Positions 18,503-28,211 of a stretch of 64,000 bases of DNA are shown here, piece after piece. The DNA lies in contig LLYS01000006.1 in the NCBI GenBank assembly GCA_002049495.1, positions 1-64,000 of the forward strand. Reading direction: 5' to 3'. Below the pieces are notes generated by a model that saw only the letters and a program-made list of their open reading frames with translations, was not told the origin of the DNA and made no database searches. Source of the DNA: Epsilonproteobacteria bacterium tcs-49 (GTDB lineage: Bacteria; Campylobacterota; Campylobacteria; Campylobacterales; Sulfurovaceae). The position numbers and the translations under genes are program-made. The first letter of the stretch is position 1. Every line of letters begins with the position of its first letter.

Positions 18503-20198
18503 CTATCCCTCCAAGTCTTTGTCTTTTAACTCTGTTTGATCTTCTTTTTTTGCCGCCTCTTTTTTTGCCGCCTCTTTTTTTAGAGAGCTTTGATATCATA
18601 TAGGCACCTTGAAGACTGTCCGGTGCATCATCGTTGTCCCCCTCTGGAAACTCCTCAAGCTGACTTATTAAAAAAGTGTGACTCTTATGCATAAGTATCT
18701 CTCCGTTTTCTATTGGAAGCTCTAGCTCCTCAATCCTTGCTTCTTTGTTTTGATAGTTATTCATTCCTTTAAGAGGCAGATGAACTCTTGCATCAAAAGC
18801 AGCTTCAAGCAACCACCCTTTCAAGAAGAACTGACCACCGTTTGTCTCTACGCCAACAATCTTGCACTTGTAGAGCTTTTGAAACTCAATCACTTTGTTT
18901 ATGATTTTTCTTGCAGGCATAACCTCCACATGAGACTCAAGAACATAACCTTTTCTTTGCTGCGTGTGGATGCCAAGAACCGTTATGGCTGTGTAGTCAC
19001 TTTTCTTTTTATCTCCAGCTGGGTCAACCCACATAAAATACTGATCACATTTTGGAAGAGTGCTATAGAAGTGCATCTTCTCTTTTTTGAATTTTTGAGC
19101 ATCACTTAAAGGATTGTTCATCTGCTCTTTATTGAATGCTTTTGGGTTCTCGGCTCTTATTTGCATAAGCTTGTCTATAGGCAGAGCCTCTTTCCATAAG
19201 ACCTCTGCACCCTCGTCCATCTCTTTTTTATTTTTGCGATAGTATCTGTTAGCCTCACCGACTCCCATATTTTTATAAATAAAGCCGTACTCTTCCCACA
19301 TATCCATACGCTTTGGAAAAGTGATGATTGATTGAAACTTTTTAGGGTTCCAAAACTGCAGCTTGAGCTTTCTTGAGAGCACAGAATCTCTATGAAGTAT
19401 CGTTCCTATGTAGATGACATCCATAGTTCTATCTGTAGAACCAAGGTTAAGCACCGCTTCATCAACCCAGTCTTCAAGTTTATCTCTTTGAGCTTTGCTT
19501 CTTACATTGGTGTCGTTCTCAAGATCATCAAGGATTGCAAGGTCTGGTCTATGCACACCAAACTTAACACCTCTTAGCCTCTTACCGCTACCAAAGGCTT
19601 TCATTTTTACTTTGTTTTTAGTGACAAACTCTCCCACTTTCCAAACTGGTCCGACTCCGCAAACATCAGGAAAATCTGTTCTTAGGTTTTCGTTGTCTTC
19701 AAGCTCAACCTTGATAGCTTCAAGGTTACCCTCTACAAGTTCAACCGCATCACTGATCTCTACGATAAAACGCTTTTTATTAAATACGATACACCACAAA
19801 GGAAAGAGCTGTGCCGTGTATGTTGTTTTTGCATGACCCCTTGGAGCTGCTATGGCATGCTTTTCTCCATCATCTGATAAAGTAACCTGATTGAATATAT
19901 CCTCCAGGTGTTCATGCAGTTTGTTTTTTCCCTCTATTGAGAAGTAGTGAGGAAAGTAAGTGTGTGCGAAGTACTCAAAGTCATGCTCTGCTCTTTTAGC
20001 TCTCTCATCTCTTGTCTTTGGGTCAAGAGTTGCATTTGAGAGTATTTGACCTCTTAGTTCAGACTTTAGATCATCAAGCCAAGTTATAAAATCTTTTCTT
20101 GTGAGCTTTTTGATGGTCTTTTCATCTTTGCCCTCAAGCTCATAGTTGCTTCTTGTCTCTTCAAGAAACGCATCAAGCTCCTCTTTGCTAAACAACAT
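18495..20198 (-). CDS. terminase large subunit
   Basis: HAIAAPRGHAKTTYTAQLFPLW (Walker A-like); MWVDPAGDKKKSDYTAITVLG nuclease part. Confidence 0.85.
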   Translation of the reverse strand: MLFSKEELDAFLEETRSNYELEGKDEKTIKKLTRKDFITWLDDLKSELRGQILSNATLDPKTRDERAKRAEHDFEYFAHTYFPHYFSIEGKNKLHEHLEDIFNQVTLSDDGEKHAIAAPRGHAKTTYTAQLFPLWCIVFNKKRFIVEISDAVELVEGNLEAIKVELEDNENLRTDFPDVCGVGPVWKVGEFVTKNKVKMKAFGSGKRLRGVKFGVHRPDLAILDDLENDTNVRSKAQRDKLEDWVDEAVLNLGSTDRTMDVIYIGTILHRDSVLSRKLKLQFWNPKKFQSIITFPKRMDMWEEYGFIYKNMGVGEANRYYRKNKKEMDEGAEVLWKEALPIDKLMQIRAENPKAFNKEQMNNPLSDAQKFKKEKMHFYSTLPKCDQYFMWVDPAGDKKKSDYTAITVLGIHTQQRKGYVLESHVEVMPARKIINKVIEFQKLYKCKIVGVETNGGQFFLKGWLLEAAFDARVHLPLKGMNNYQNKEARIEELELPIENGEILMHKSHTFLISQLEEFPEGDNDDAPDSLQGAYMISKLSKKRGGKKRGGKKRRSNRVKRQRLGGIDV

Positions 20199-20673
20199 CG
20201 ATATTTCCTAAGCCACCTACGAACTCTTTATCTTCAAGCAGCTCGACAATCTTTTCAATGCATCTTTTGTCAGAGCTTTGTCTAAACTCTGAAACGATAA
20301 GCTGCACAACTCTTTTTGCTATTGCAAGCTTGTAGCTTTCCGGGTCTTCGTAGGATGCAACTTTTTTCATCTTTGAAAAACTGTCTCCTAGTTGCACCAG
20401 GGCACTTGCTTTTTCGTTTGCTTTTAGGTTTGACTCCCTGATCTCTTTAACTGCAAGATACATCTCTTCGATAAAGTTTTGGTAGATGACTACTTTATCA
20501 TCCCCTCTTTTGTCAAGATATCCTGCAGCTCTTAGCTCATCCCAGTCACCGTCACCGCTTTTGTAGTTATTTATGGTCTTTGGGCTTTTAGATAGTATCT
20601 GAGCTATCTTTGCGGTTTCAAAGCCTTTTAAATACAGTTCTTTTGCTAAATCTTTTGTGTTTGCTCGTGCCAT
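20188..20673 (-). CDS. DUF1804-like / terminase small subunit-like
   Basis: HTH LYLKGFETAKIAQILSKSPKTINNYKSGDGDWDELRAAG, upstream of terminase. Confidence 0.7.
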   Translation of the reverse strand: MARANTKDLAKELYLKGFETAKIAQILSKSPKTINNYKSGDGDWDELRAAGYLDKRGDDKVVIYQNFIEEMYLAVKEIRESNLKANEKASALVQLGDSFSKMKKVASYEDPESYKLAIAKRVVQLIVSEFRQSSDKRCIEKIVELLEDKEFVGGLGNIDVV

Positions 20674-21093
20674 TTATAAGCCTTCTAAATCTAATCTTTG
20701 GGAATTGTGTACAAAGCTTCTTTTTCTCTGAGTTGGTGCTTTAGTTCTCTCGCTTGATGTGATATCAGTAGGTATCTTCTTTGCAGACATCTTCAAAAGC
20801 ATAGACTCAGCTCGCTCTCTTGTGTCTTTTGTTGACTCTTTAGGAAAGCCTTGTCTCTTCTTTAGCTCAACAATCGTCAAGTCCGCAGCAATATCCCTAA
20901 GAAGTGGAGTCGGACTTGTAGGTATGATAATAAAAGAGCTGATAAAAGAGATTGCATCGCTTATGCAATCATCGATGATGTTTTGATCTAGCTCACCTGA
21001 TCCGTTAACATCACTTAGCTCAGTTAACTCTCTTTGAGATATCTCTTTTAGCAAATCTTCATTAGTTATCATAGTCCACCTTTGTAATAGCAT
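20674..21093 (-). CDS. gp36-like (DUF1320) head-tail protein
   Basis: MITNEDLLKEISQRELTELSD...ISSFI; likely start at internal MITN. Confidence 0.6.
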   Translation of the reverse strand: MLLQRWTMITNEDLLKEISQRELTELSDVNGSGELDQNIIDDCISDAISFISSFIIIPTSPTPLLRDIAADLTIVELKKRQGFPKESTKDTRERAESMLLKMSAKKIPTDITSSERTKAPTQRKRSFVHNSQRLDLEGL

Positions 21094-21163
21094 TTAAACA
21101 CCGTTTAAAATCGCCGTAAATCGTTTAAAATCTTTTTTTAGTACCTTTTATAGGGTAAATATA

Positions 21164-21187
21164 GAAAAGGGCTTTTAAGCCCCTTTC
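21164..21187 (-). terminator. probable terminator after capsid gene
   Basis: AAAGGGGCTTAAAAGCCCTTTT inverted repeat. Confidence 0.55.
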
Positions 21188-21196
21188 TGTTCGTTT

Positions 21197-22180
21197 TTAC
21201 GAATTAATATATTTTAGCTTGATTAAGGCACCTGGTCTTACGCACGCTGGAAGTGGTCTTGTCTCTGATACGATAGAGTAACCTTTACCTTTTGGCAACG
21301 GCTCAGGCGATGCAGAGAAAAACAGCTTCGGAGCTTTGTTTAAAGCTTGCGTATGGTTTGCTCTTCCGTAGTAAAGCTTGTACACATCCGCACTATCTGG
21401 AGTAACGATTGCTTCACTGTCAGCAATAAAGCTCTTTACAACACCTTTTGAGTTTTTATACTTTGCAGTGTACGGGATGAACTTTTTGCCGTGAACCTCA
21501 AGAACTCTTTTTTCGTTCTCATTAATCCATTTAGCTTGACCTTGCTCAAAAAGCTTCTCAGTCGTAGCTCTATCGGCAACACCTGAAATGAAAGTTCTTG
21601 ATGCAAGGATAGAGTAACCAACTTCAGTTCCAAGCTCTTCCACAAGTGCATCATCAATCTCGTTTAAGCTTGTGATGATGCTTTTTGAAGCTTTGAACTC
21701 TTTTTGAGCAGCACCGCTTGAGAACTCAAACAGAGTATTTCCTTTTCCGTCCATAACTTTTCCAAAAAGTGCACCGATACTCATATACTCAATCGTTGTC
21801 ACAAATGAGTCTTTGTGCTCTTTTAACTTCTCGCCGATCATTTGTGATAGTGCTTGGACTTTGTCCTCTTTTCCATCAAGAGCTTTAAGCTCGTTTAGAT
21901 CAGATGCACTGATGATAGACTCTAGCGGGAACCTTGGCAAAGAAACAGTCAAGATATACTTGTCACTACCCTCCTGGATTAAGTGCTCTGCGTTTGGAGA
22001 TACACTTTCTAGGATAATTCCTGCACCTTTCTTGATAGGAATATTCACTGATGTACCCATTACACCTTTTCTTGATGTAAAGTATTTATCAAAAGCGAAC
22101 GATGGTGCCGTTTTTGTTTGGTCGATGATCTCCATCATCGCTGCGACTGTAAAAAGCCTTAAGATTTCATTTTCATTCAT
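21197..22180 (-). CDS. major capsid protein
   Basis: 327 aa, head-module position, FTSRKGVMGTSVNIPIKKGAGIILES. Confidence 0.7.
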   Translation of the reverse strand: MNENEILRLFTVAAMMEIIDQTKTAPSFAFDKYFTSRKGVMGTSVNIPIKKGAGIILESVSPNAEHLIQEGSDKYILTVSLPRFPLESIISASDLNELKALDGKEDKVQALSQMIGEKLKEHKDSFVTTIEYMSIGALFGKVMDGKGNTLFEFSSGAAQKEFKASKSIITSLNEIDDALVEELGTEVGYSILASRTFISGVADRATTEKLFEQGQAKWINENEKRVLEVHGKKFIPYTAKYKNSKGVVKSFIADSEAIVTPDSADVYKLYYGRANHTQALNKAPKLFFSASPEPLPKGKGYSIVSETRPLPACVRPGALIKLKYINS

Positions 22181-22191
22181 TTTCTACTCCC

Positions 22192-22632
22192 TTATTTTGT
22201 GATGATTTTGTTGTCGAACAATTTAGCTCTTAGAGCATCCTCAAACCCGATAAGGTTTGCTTCAACCACTGTTCCGCACACAAGTACTGCTGATGCACCA
22301 GTTTTTTCAAGTCTGTCGACTAAAACACCGTTTGCATTCCATAGACCTTTGTCCGTCCACTTTGTGTCGTCAGTTCCAGGCTCTGCAGTGTTTGTATCAA
22401 CCTTGCTTTCCCAGATATGCCCTAAGTGATAAACAGTTTCACCCGTTGCAAACTCTCCAGCTCCCCATTGATCTTCTTGCAAGATATCCCAAGTTAGACC
22501 ACCGTCTGTGCTTGTCAGCAAAGTACCAATCTCTAAACTTTCCACATCAACCGGAACGACAACCGTTCCATTTACCGCGATAACGCTGTTTACTACAACA
22601 TCATCGTATCTGTTACCAAGTTTTACTAACAT
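22192..22632 (-). CDS. head decoration-like protein
   Basis: Between protease/scaffold and capsid; beta-rich 146 aa. Confidence 0.5.
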   Translation of the reverse strand: MLVKLGNRYDDVVVNSVIAVNGTVVVPVDVESLEIGTLLTSTDGGLTWDILQEDQWGAGEFATGETVYHLGHIWESKVDTNTAEPGTDDTKWTDKGLWNANGVLVDRLEKTGASAVLVCGTVVEANLIGFEDALRAKLFDNKIITK

Positions 22633-22646
22633 CTTCTCTCCTTAAT

Positions 22647-23546
22647 TTAGTTTAAAGCCATTTTTACGACATCAAAACTGTTATCGCTTCCACCTAGCTC
22701 ACCTTTGTTTGGATACATGTTGTTTCCTGGAGCTTGTCTTGGCTCTTTTTGAAACTTCAAGAACTCCTCAAAACCGTCTAAGTCGGCTTTACAATATTTA
22801 ATAGCCCATGATCTTTGATCTTGGGTGATTTTGTTTGCCGCAATAGCTGCATCAACTTTTGTTTCAGCAAGCTGCTCTTTTAACTTTTCAACCTCACTTG
22901 CTTCATTGCTTTGTGTAGAAGCGTTGTTTTGTTCCTCCTGAGCAGTTCCAGGGTTTTGCTCATGAGCGGCATTATTCTCGTTTGTTGCAGGAGCTTGTGA
23001 AGTTTGCTCTTGCTCACCAGGTTGATTGTTTTCAGTCTCTTTTCCCATATTTTCCTCCTTTTGGGTTTTTTTATTGGCATACACTTCACCCAGCTCATCA
23101 AGAAACGGCGTGTTTGTTAGAGCTGTTGAATGAAGCGTGATACCTGAGTATGCATTTGTCTCTTTGTCGTAAGTGTCAAATACATACACTGGAGATACAT
23201 ATTTGTACTCACCTTTTTTGATATATTCGGTGGCTTTTTCCGTCCACTGTAGATATGCCATAAGCTTATCACCCTCAATCTCAAGCTTATGTATCCAACC
23301 AGCAGCAGGTGCCTCAGTTCCGTATAATGTTTGATGCTCATAGTCAATCACAATCAGCTCTTGCTTTGAGTTATCAAAATTGTCCTTGATTTGTTTCAAG
23401 TCTTCAAGGGTTATTTTAAAAGAGCCGTTAGGGTGACCGTGCCACTCCCCTACAACTCCTACAACAATTACAACTTCATTTTCATTATCCCCCTTTTTGG
23501 TGTCCTTTAAAGGAAAGATATCTTTTCTACAAAGTATATTTTTCAA
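22647..23546 (-). CDS. phage protease/scaffold (Mu gpI-like)
   Basis: FDNSKQELIVIDYEHQTLYGTEAPAAGWIHKLEIEGDKLMAYLQWTEKATEYIKKGEYKYVSPVY. Confidence 0.85.
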   Translation of the reverse strand: MKNILCRKDIFPLKDTKKGDNENEVVIVVGVVGEWHGHPNGSFKITLEDLKQIKDNFDNSKQELIVIDYEHQTLYGTEAPAAGWIHKLEIEGDKLMAYLQWTEKATEYIKKGEYKYVSPVYVFDTYDKETNAYSGITLHSTALTNTPFLDELGEVYANKKTQKEENMGKETENNQPGEQEQTSQAPATNENNAAHEQNPGTAQEEQNNASTQSNEASEVEKLKEQLAETKVDAAIAANKITQDQRSWAIKYCKADLDGFEEFLKFQKEPRQAPGNNMYPNKGELGGSDNSFDVVKMALN

Positions 23547-23989
23547 ACTTCCTCCTCATCTATTAAGTCGATAGTCTCTTCATAAAGAACCGCTTTGAAG
23601 TTTCTTACATAGACACTCAGATAACCATGATCCGTGATGCCGTCAAAAATCTTCTTTGAAGCGATTAATTTAATAGGAGAGCTATTTGTAAAGCTTCTAT
23701 CAATCAAGCTTTTGTCTATCGCCTCCATAAAAGCAATAATTTCATGCCTACTCTTTTCTCTGTAGGTTTCGTGCTTAGAGGATGTTGTACCTACTATATA
23801 TAAGTTCCACCTGCACTCTTTGGAGTAAGTATCAATATACTCGTCACCATCAAAGTCAATAAAAACTATAGGCTCACCCTTGATACAAGCTTCAAGCTCT
23901 TTGGGATTGTCAAACTCACCAAGGTAAGAGCGAACCTCACCTATAGTTTTTAAATGGTCTTTTAACTCTGTTTCAAACTGATCAACCAT
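23543..23989 (-). CDS. gp37-like (DUF1834) phage protein
   Basis: Size, position and content; ends head operon. Confidence 0.5.
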   Translation of the reverse strand: MVDQFETELKDHLKTIGEVRSYLGEFDNPKELEACIKGEPIVFIDFDGDEYIDTYSKECRWNLYIVGTTSSKHETYREKSRHEIIAFMEAIDKSLIDRSFTNSSPIKLIASKKIFDGITDHGYLSVYVRNFKAVLYEETIDLIDEEEV

Positions 23990-24172
23990 GTAACTTCCAA
24001 ATTTTTTCCGCCATTTTTACATTTATTAACGCCGACAATCTATAAAAGTTTTTTTAGCAAATCTTTTTATAAAGGGCTTTTTGCAAGGGCTTTAAAAAAG
24101 AATTTGTATAAAAAATAAGAATAGATTTTAGAAAAGCTTATTGCGTAAACTGCTGCAAAAGTTTTTTAAAAG

Positions 24173-24598
24173 GTGGTGCTTATGAGCTGGTTTAATAACC
24201 TCTTTAGCGGTTCGGTTGGAAGTGTTATAGATAGCGTTGGGAATGCTATAGATAAGCTTGTGACTTCTGATGAAGAGAGAGAAAAGCTAAAAAATGAACT
24301 TGAGGCTATCAGGTCTCAAAAAGAGCTGGAGCTAGAAAGTTTAGCAAATGATTATGAAAAAGAGGTAACTAAAAGATGGGTGAGCGACAATAAAAATGTT
24401 GTTGCATCTTTGGTAAGACCATTGTCAATCGTATATATGCTTGTGATTTTTTCTATTGCGATGCTGTTTGATGGCAATGTTGGAGAGTTTCAAATCAATG
24501 AAGCATATCTTCCTTTGATTGAGACATTTTTAACAACTATGATCGTTGCTTACTTTGGTAGTAGAGGTATAGAGAAAATTAAAGGAGCAGCTAAATAA
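24173..24598 (+). CDS. holin of 3TM type
   Basis: RWVSDNKNVVASLVRPLSIVYMLVIFSIAMLFD...TTMIVAYFGSRGIEK. Confidence 0.75.
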   Translation: MVLMSWFNNLFSGSVGSVIDSVGNAIDKLVTSDEEREKLKNELEAIRSQKELELESLANDYEKEVTKRWVSDNKNVVASLVRPLSIVYMLVIFSIAMLFDGNVGEFQINEAYLPLIETFLTTMIVAYFGSRGIEKIKGAAK

Positions 24599-24837
24599 TG
24601 GAAACGCTAATGACATATATACCTCTTGCAAACTTCTTGCTTGTTTTTTTGATTATACCTGCTGTTAGATTACTAAATGCCTCTCAGGTAACTATCAAAA
24701 ATCAACAAACAGAGATTGAAGAGCTTAAAAAGATAGTCTCTCAGCAAGGCGAAGAGCTAAAGCTGCTTAGGCTTTTGGTTATGAAGCACTTGCCTCCTGA
24801 AGACATCAAACAGTACATGGTGGAGATGAATAAATGA
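24598..24837 (+). CDS. TM plus coiled-coil protein (spanin-like?)
   Basis: N-terminal TM then coiled coil; lies after holin. Confidence 0.4.
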   Translation: METLMTYIPLANFLLVFLIIPAVRLLNASQVTIKNQQTEIEELKKIVSQQGEELKLLRLLVMKHLPPEDIKQYMVEMNK

Positions 24838-25289
24838 ATGCTGAGCTTATGAGAAGACTTGGAAGCATCGCACAGATAGGAACTATCAGTGAAGTGCAAG
24901 AAGACAAAGCTCTTGCAAGAGTAACCATACTTGATAGAGTAACTGACTTCTTGCCGGTATTGATGTTTGGCAATACCTTTTCAAAGCACTTCAAACCTCA
25001 AAGGGTTGGAGAGCAGGTGTTAGTCATAGCTCCCTATGGAGAGACAAATGACGGGTTTATCTTAAGGGGTATTTTTAACCAGGACTGCAAAGAGCCAGTT
25101 CTTGCAAACGGCACGACCGAGGTTTTGGAATACGAAGACGGCACAGTTATTTTGTACGATACCAAAAACAAGCAGCTCTTTGTCAATGCAGTAGGTGATA
25201 TCACTATTAAAGCAGGTGGAAATATCACTCTTGATGCTGGTGCTGAGATAATCGCTACCGGTAAGAACTTTAAGTGGACGGCTAAATGA
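24834..25289 (+). CDS. baseplate assembly protein V
   Basis: RVGEQVLVIAPYGETNDGFILRGIFNQD...GDITIKAGGNITLDAG. Confidence 0.8.
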   Translation: MNAELMRRLGSIAQIGTISEVQEDKALARVTILDRVTDFLPVLMFGNTFSKHFKPQRVGEQVLVIAPYGETNDGFILRGIFNQDCKEPVLANGTTEVLEYEDGTVILYDTKNKQLFVNAVGDITIKAGGNITLDAGAEIIATGKNFKWTAK

Positions 25290-25567
25290 AACCAATAACA
25301 AGAAAAGGTGATGCACTAGCAGGACATGGTTGCTGGGGAGATCACAATATAGCTGAGGGTGATCCCACTTTTTTAATCAATGGGATACCGGCTTCTTTTC
25401 TTGGTGCAGCTTCAACGGTTCACTGCTGCGGACCAGCTTGTCACTCTGGAGGAATGGCTGGGCAGAACCATTTTATCCTAAATGGTTTATCTGCTCAAAA
25501 GATAGGTGACCCGGTTGATTGTGGTTCAACTCAAATAGCAGGTGATCCAACCTTTCAAATTGAGTAG
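25286..25567 (+). CDS. PAAR-like spike tip protein
   Basis: MKPITRKGDALAGHGCWGDH...GDPVDCGSTQIAGDPTFQIE. Confidence 0.75.
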   Translation: MKPITRKGDALAGHGCWGDHNIAEGDPTFLINGIPASFLGAASTVHCCGPACHSGGMAGQNHFILNGLSAQKIGDPVDCGSTQIAGDPTFQIE

Positions 25568-25576
25568 GAGTTTATT

Positions 25577-25858
25577 TTGTATCAAATAGGTGTAGCAGAG
25601 TCAATTAAGAGAATTTTAGAGACACCTCTTGGCTCAAGAGTAATGCGTCCTGAATTTGGAAGCAGACTGCCTGAGCTTATTGATAAAAGAATGGACGAGG
25701 AGTGGAAGCTTGACTTTATCAGATTTGCTGCTGAGGCAATAGACAAGTGGGAAAAAAGAGTCAAGCTTTCAAGAGTAGAGATATTGAAAGTGGAAAACCA
25801 TAAGGTTTACTACAGATTGCATTTTAAAGATCATGGAGCTATAGATGGTGAATATTAA
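25577..25858 (+). CDS. gp25/gpW-like baseplate protein
   Basis: SIKRILETPLGSRVMRPEFGSRLPELID. Confidence 0.9.
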   Translation: MYQIGVAESIKRILETPLGSRVMRPEFGSRLPELIDKRMDEEWKLDFIRFAAEAIDKWEKRVKLSRVEILKVENHKVYYRLHFKDHGAIDGEY

Positions 25859-26930
25859 AGCACTACCGCAACCGCAAATCGTTGAGCAGATAGATTATGA
25901 GGTGTTGCTTGGTCAAAACATAGAGCTTGTTAAGAGAAAATATCCTGCTTGGCAACCTCTTGAGTCTGATGACTGGATGCCTCTTATTGAAAGCTTTACT
26001 TACAAAGAAGTACTTTTAAGAGCAAGGATAAACGAGTCTATAAAAGCGATGCTTCTTGCTACATCAAAAGGGAGTGATCTTGATAATCTAGTGGCTGGCT
26101 TAGATATAGAGAGACTTCCAGGAACTAATCCTTATGCAAGCTATGAGTTTGAGTTAAGCCGTGCAGCTGCATCTGATGTGATTATACCTGCAAATATAGT
26201 TTTAAGCAGTGAAGATGGAGTGTTTAAAGGGCGTTTAAAAGAGACAATAACAGTGCCTGCAGGAGAGACAAAGATAATCGGAACGGTTGAACTTGATCTT
26301 AATATAGAATACTCAGAGGCTAAGACTGAGATTATCACTTCACCTTTACCTTATGTATTAAAAGCTAAAAGCCTTGAGCCTTTTAATCATGGAAGCTTAC
26401 CTGAAAGCGATGAAGAGCTTGCAGAGAGATATCTGCTGTCTTTAAGAAGATTCTCTACTGCAGGAAGCGTTGGAAGCTATAAATTTCACGCAATGAGTGC
26501 TGATGAGAGAGTTGATGATGTGAGCGCTGATAGTCCGAGCCCTGGAGTAGTAAATGTTTATCTTGCTTCAAGTGACGGGGTTGACCAGGTGATGATCGAT
26601 AGAGTTTTGTCCGTCTTGAGTCATGAAAAAGTAAGACCTTTGACAGATACGGTTAATGTATCTGCTGCAAACATCATCACTATAGATATCAATGCAACTA
26701 TCACTGTTTTTGATCTAGCTCAAGCAGCTGCTATTGAAAGCTCTATACGCTCAAACTTTCAAAGAAGATTTAAGATAGATCAAAACTTCACTATGTCTGA
26801 CATCGTTAAGTCTTGTCATGTTGAGGGAGTTTATAAAGCTGTTATCAATACTCCAGGAGCTGATGTTGTTACAACCAAAGCTGATGTGATCACTATAAAT
26901 GAAGTGATACTGAGCTTCGAGGAGTATTAA
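25845..26930 (+). CDS. baseplate J protein
   Basis: GSDLDNLVAGLDIERLPG...PESDEELAERYLLSLRRFSTAGSVGSYKFHAMSAD. Confidence 0.9.
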   Translation: MVNIKALPQPQIVEQIDYEVLLGQNIELVKRKYPAWQPLESDDWMPLIESFTYKEVLLRARINESIKAMLLATSKGSDLDNLVAGLDIERLPGTNPYASYEFELSRAAASDVIIPANIVLSSEDGVFKGRLKETITVPAGETKIIGTVELDLNIEYSEAKTEIITSPLPYVLKAKSLEPFNHGSLPESDEELAERYLLSLRRFSTAGSVGSYKFHAMSADERVDDVSADSPSPGVVNVYLASSDGVDQVMIDRVLSVLSHEKVRPLTDTVNVSAANIITIDINATITVFDLAQAAAIESSIRSNFQRRFKIDQNFTMSDIVKSCHVEGVYKAVINTPGADVVTTKADVITINEVILSFEEY

Positions 26931-26931
26931 G

Positions 26932-27669
26932 ATGAGCTTACTTCCTGGTAATGAGTCAGAGCATTTAAAAGTCTTTGATGACATCTTTGAAAAATCAACC
27001 ACTGCAGATGTAAGCGGAATAACAATCCTGCCTCAAGATGCAAGAGTAGAGATACTTCCATATCTTGCACACATGTTTGATGTTGATATCTCTGGTCTTA
27101 GCTTAAGTGAACAAAGATCACTTATACAAAACGCTATTGAGATACATAGATACGAGGGTACTCTGTATGCCGTAAAAAAAGCCTTATTGTCTGTATTTTC
27201 ACAAGCTGAAATTATAGAGTGGTTTGATGTTGGAGGTGAGCCTTACACTTTTGATGCAAAGGTAACAATAGGAACATCGCTTGATCAGATTTTTGATGCT
27301 AAGAAGTTTGAAAAATGCAGAGAGCTTATCAATATGGCTAAAAATGAGCGTTCTCACTTTTTGAGTTTTTATGTTGAGCTTCCTAAAAGTAAAGGTCTTA
27401 TCGGGTGCGATACTGCAATGAACTGGAAGACTGAGACAAAGGGAGGTACGGCTTTAAGTAAAAAAAGCGACTGTCAAATCGGCTTTCAAAGCGGAGCTGC
27501 TTTCATAGATGGCTCACAAAAGAGCTGCTCTTTGTCAAAGAGTAGTCTATGCGACCTACAGTTGAGAAGTGGCAGCACTCACCGCTTCGATGCGAAAGCA
27601 AGCTGTAGTATCGCTAGAGAGAGTGCTTTACAAATCAACACAATAGGAGGAATTACATGGCGAATTTAA
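26932..27669 (+). CDS. tail protein I
   Basis: LPYLAHMFDVDISGLSLSEQRSLIQNAIEIHRYEGTLYAVKKAL. Confidence 0.85.
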   Translation: MSLLPGNESEHLKVFDDIFEKSTTADVSGITILPQDARVEILPYLAHMFDVDISGLSLSEQRSLIQNAIEIHRYEGTLYAVKKALLSVFSQAEIIEWFDVGGEPYTFDAKVTIGTSLDQIFDAKKFEKCRELINMAKNERSHFLSFYVELPKSKGLIGCDTAMNWKTETKGGTALSKKSDCQIGFQSGAAFIDGSQKSCSLSKSSLCDLQLRSGSTHRFDAKASCSIARESALQINTIGGITWRI

Positions 27670-28211
27670 CCGCCATCCCTACACAGCAAGGGATAGGCAT
27701 ATTAAACACGGAGCTTAGAAACAGTGTTACTAAGTTTGTGCTTATAGGTGCGACAAACTATACAGATGCAAACCTTGACACTCTTCTTGGCGATACAGAG
27801 GTGATAACATACGCTGATATTCAAGGGTATGTCTTTTATCACGGCACGGTTGAGAGTGCATATTTTGATGATGATGGAGTACTTACTTTTGAGCTGCTTC
27901 TACCTCTTGAAGATGATCTTCAAAAATACACTTATGCAGTCGGGCTTGTGAGTGAAAGCAATGAGCTTGTGAGTATCACTCCAACTCCAAAGATCGTTTT
28001 GATCTCTGGCGTGGGTGGTACCTTTGTTGTGAAAGTATCTGTCAAGGGTAGTCCTGGAGAGATAGTTTTCAAAAATAGTGAGTATGTGACTCCAGCTGAG
28101 CTACAGAACCACAAAGAGAATGTTTTAAGACCGGTCGTTGCAAATGCAACTAATTATTTTGATCTAACAGACAAACTTATAGAAAAAGGAGTAATTGATG
28201 TTAACAACTGA
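27657..28211 (+). CDS. tail fibre N-terminal/tail-collar protein
   Basis: Position and start MANLTAIPTQQGIGILNTELRN. Confidence 0.65.
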   Translation: MANLTAIPTQQGIGILNTELRNSVTKFVLIGATNYTDANLDTLLGDTEVITYADIQGYVFYHGTVESAYFDDDGVLTFELLLPLEDDLQKYTYAVGLVSESNELVSITPTPKIVLISGVGGTFVVKVSVKGSPGEIVFKNSEYVTPAELQNHKENVLRPVVANATNYFDLTDKLIEKGVIDVNN

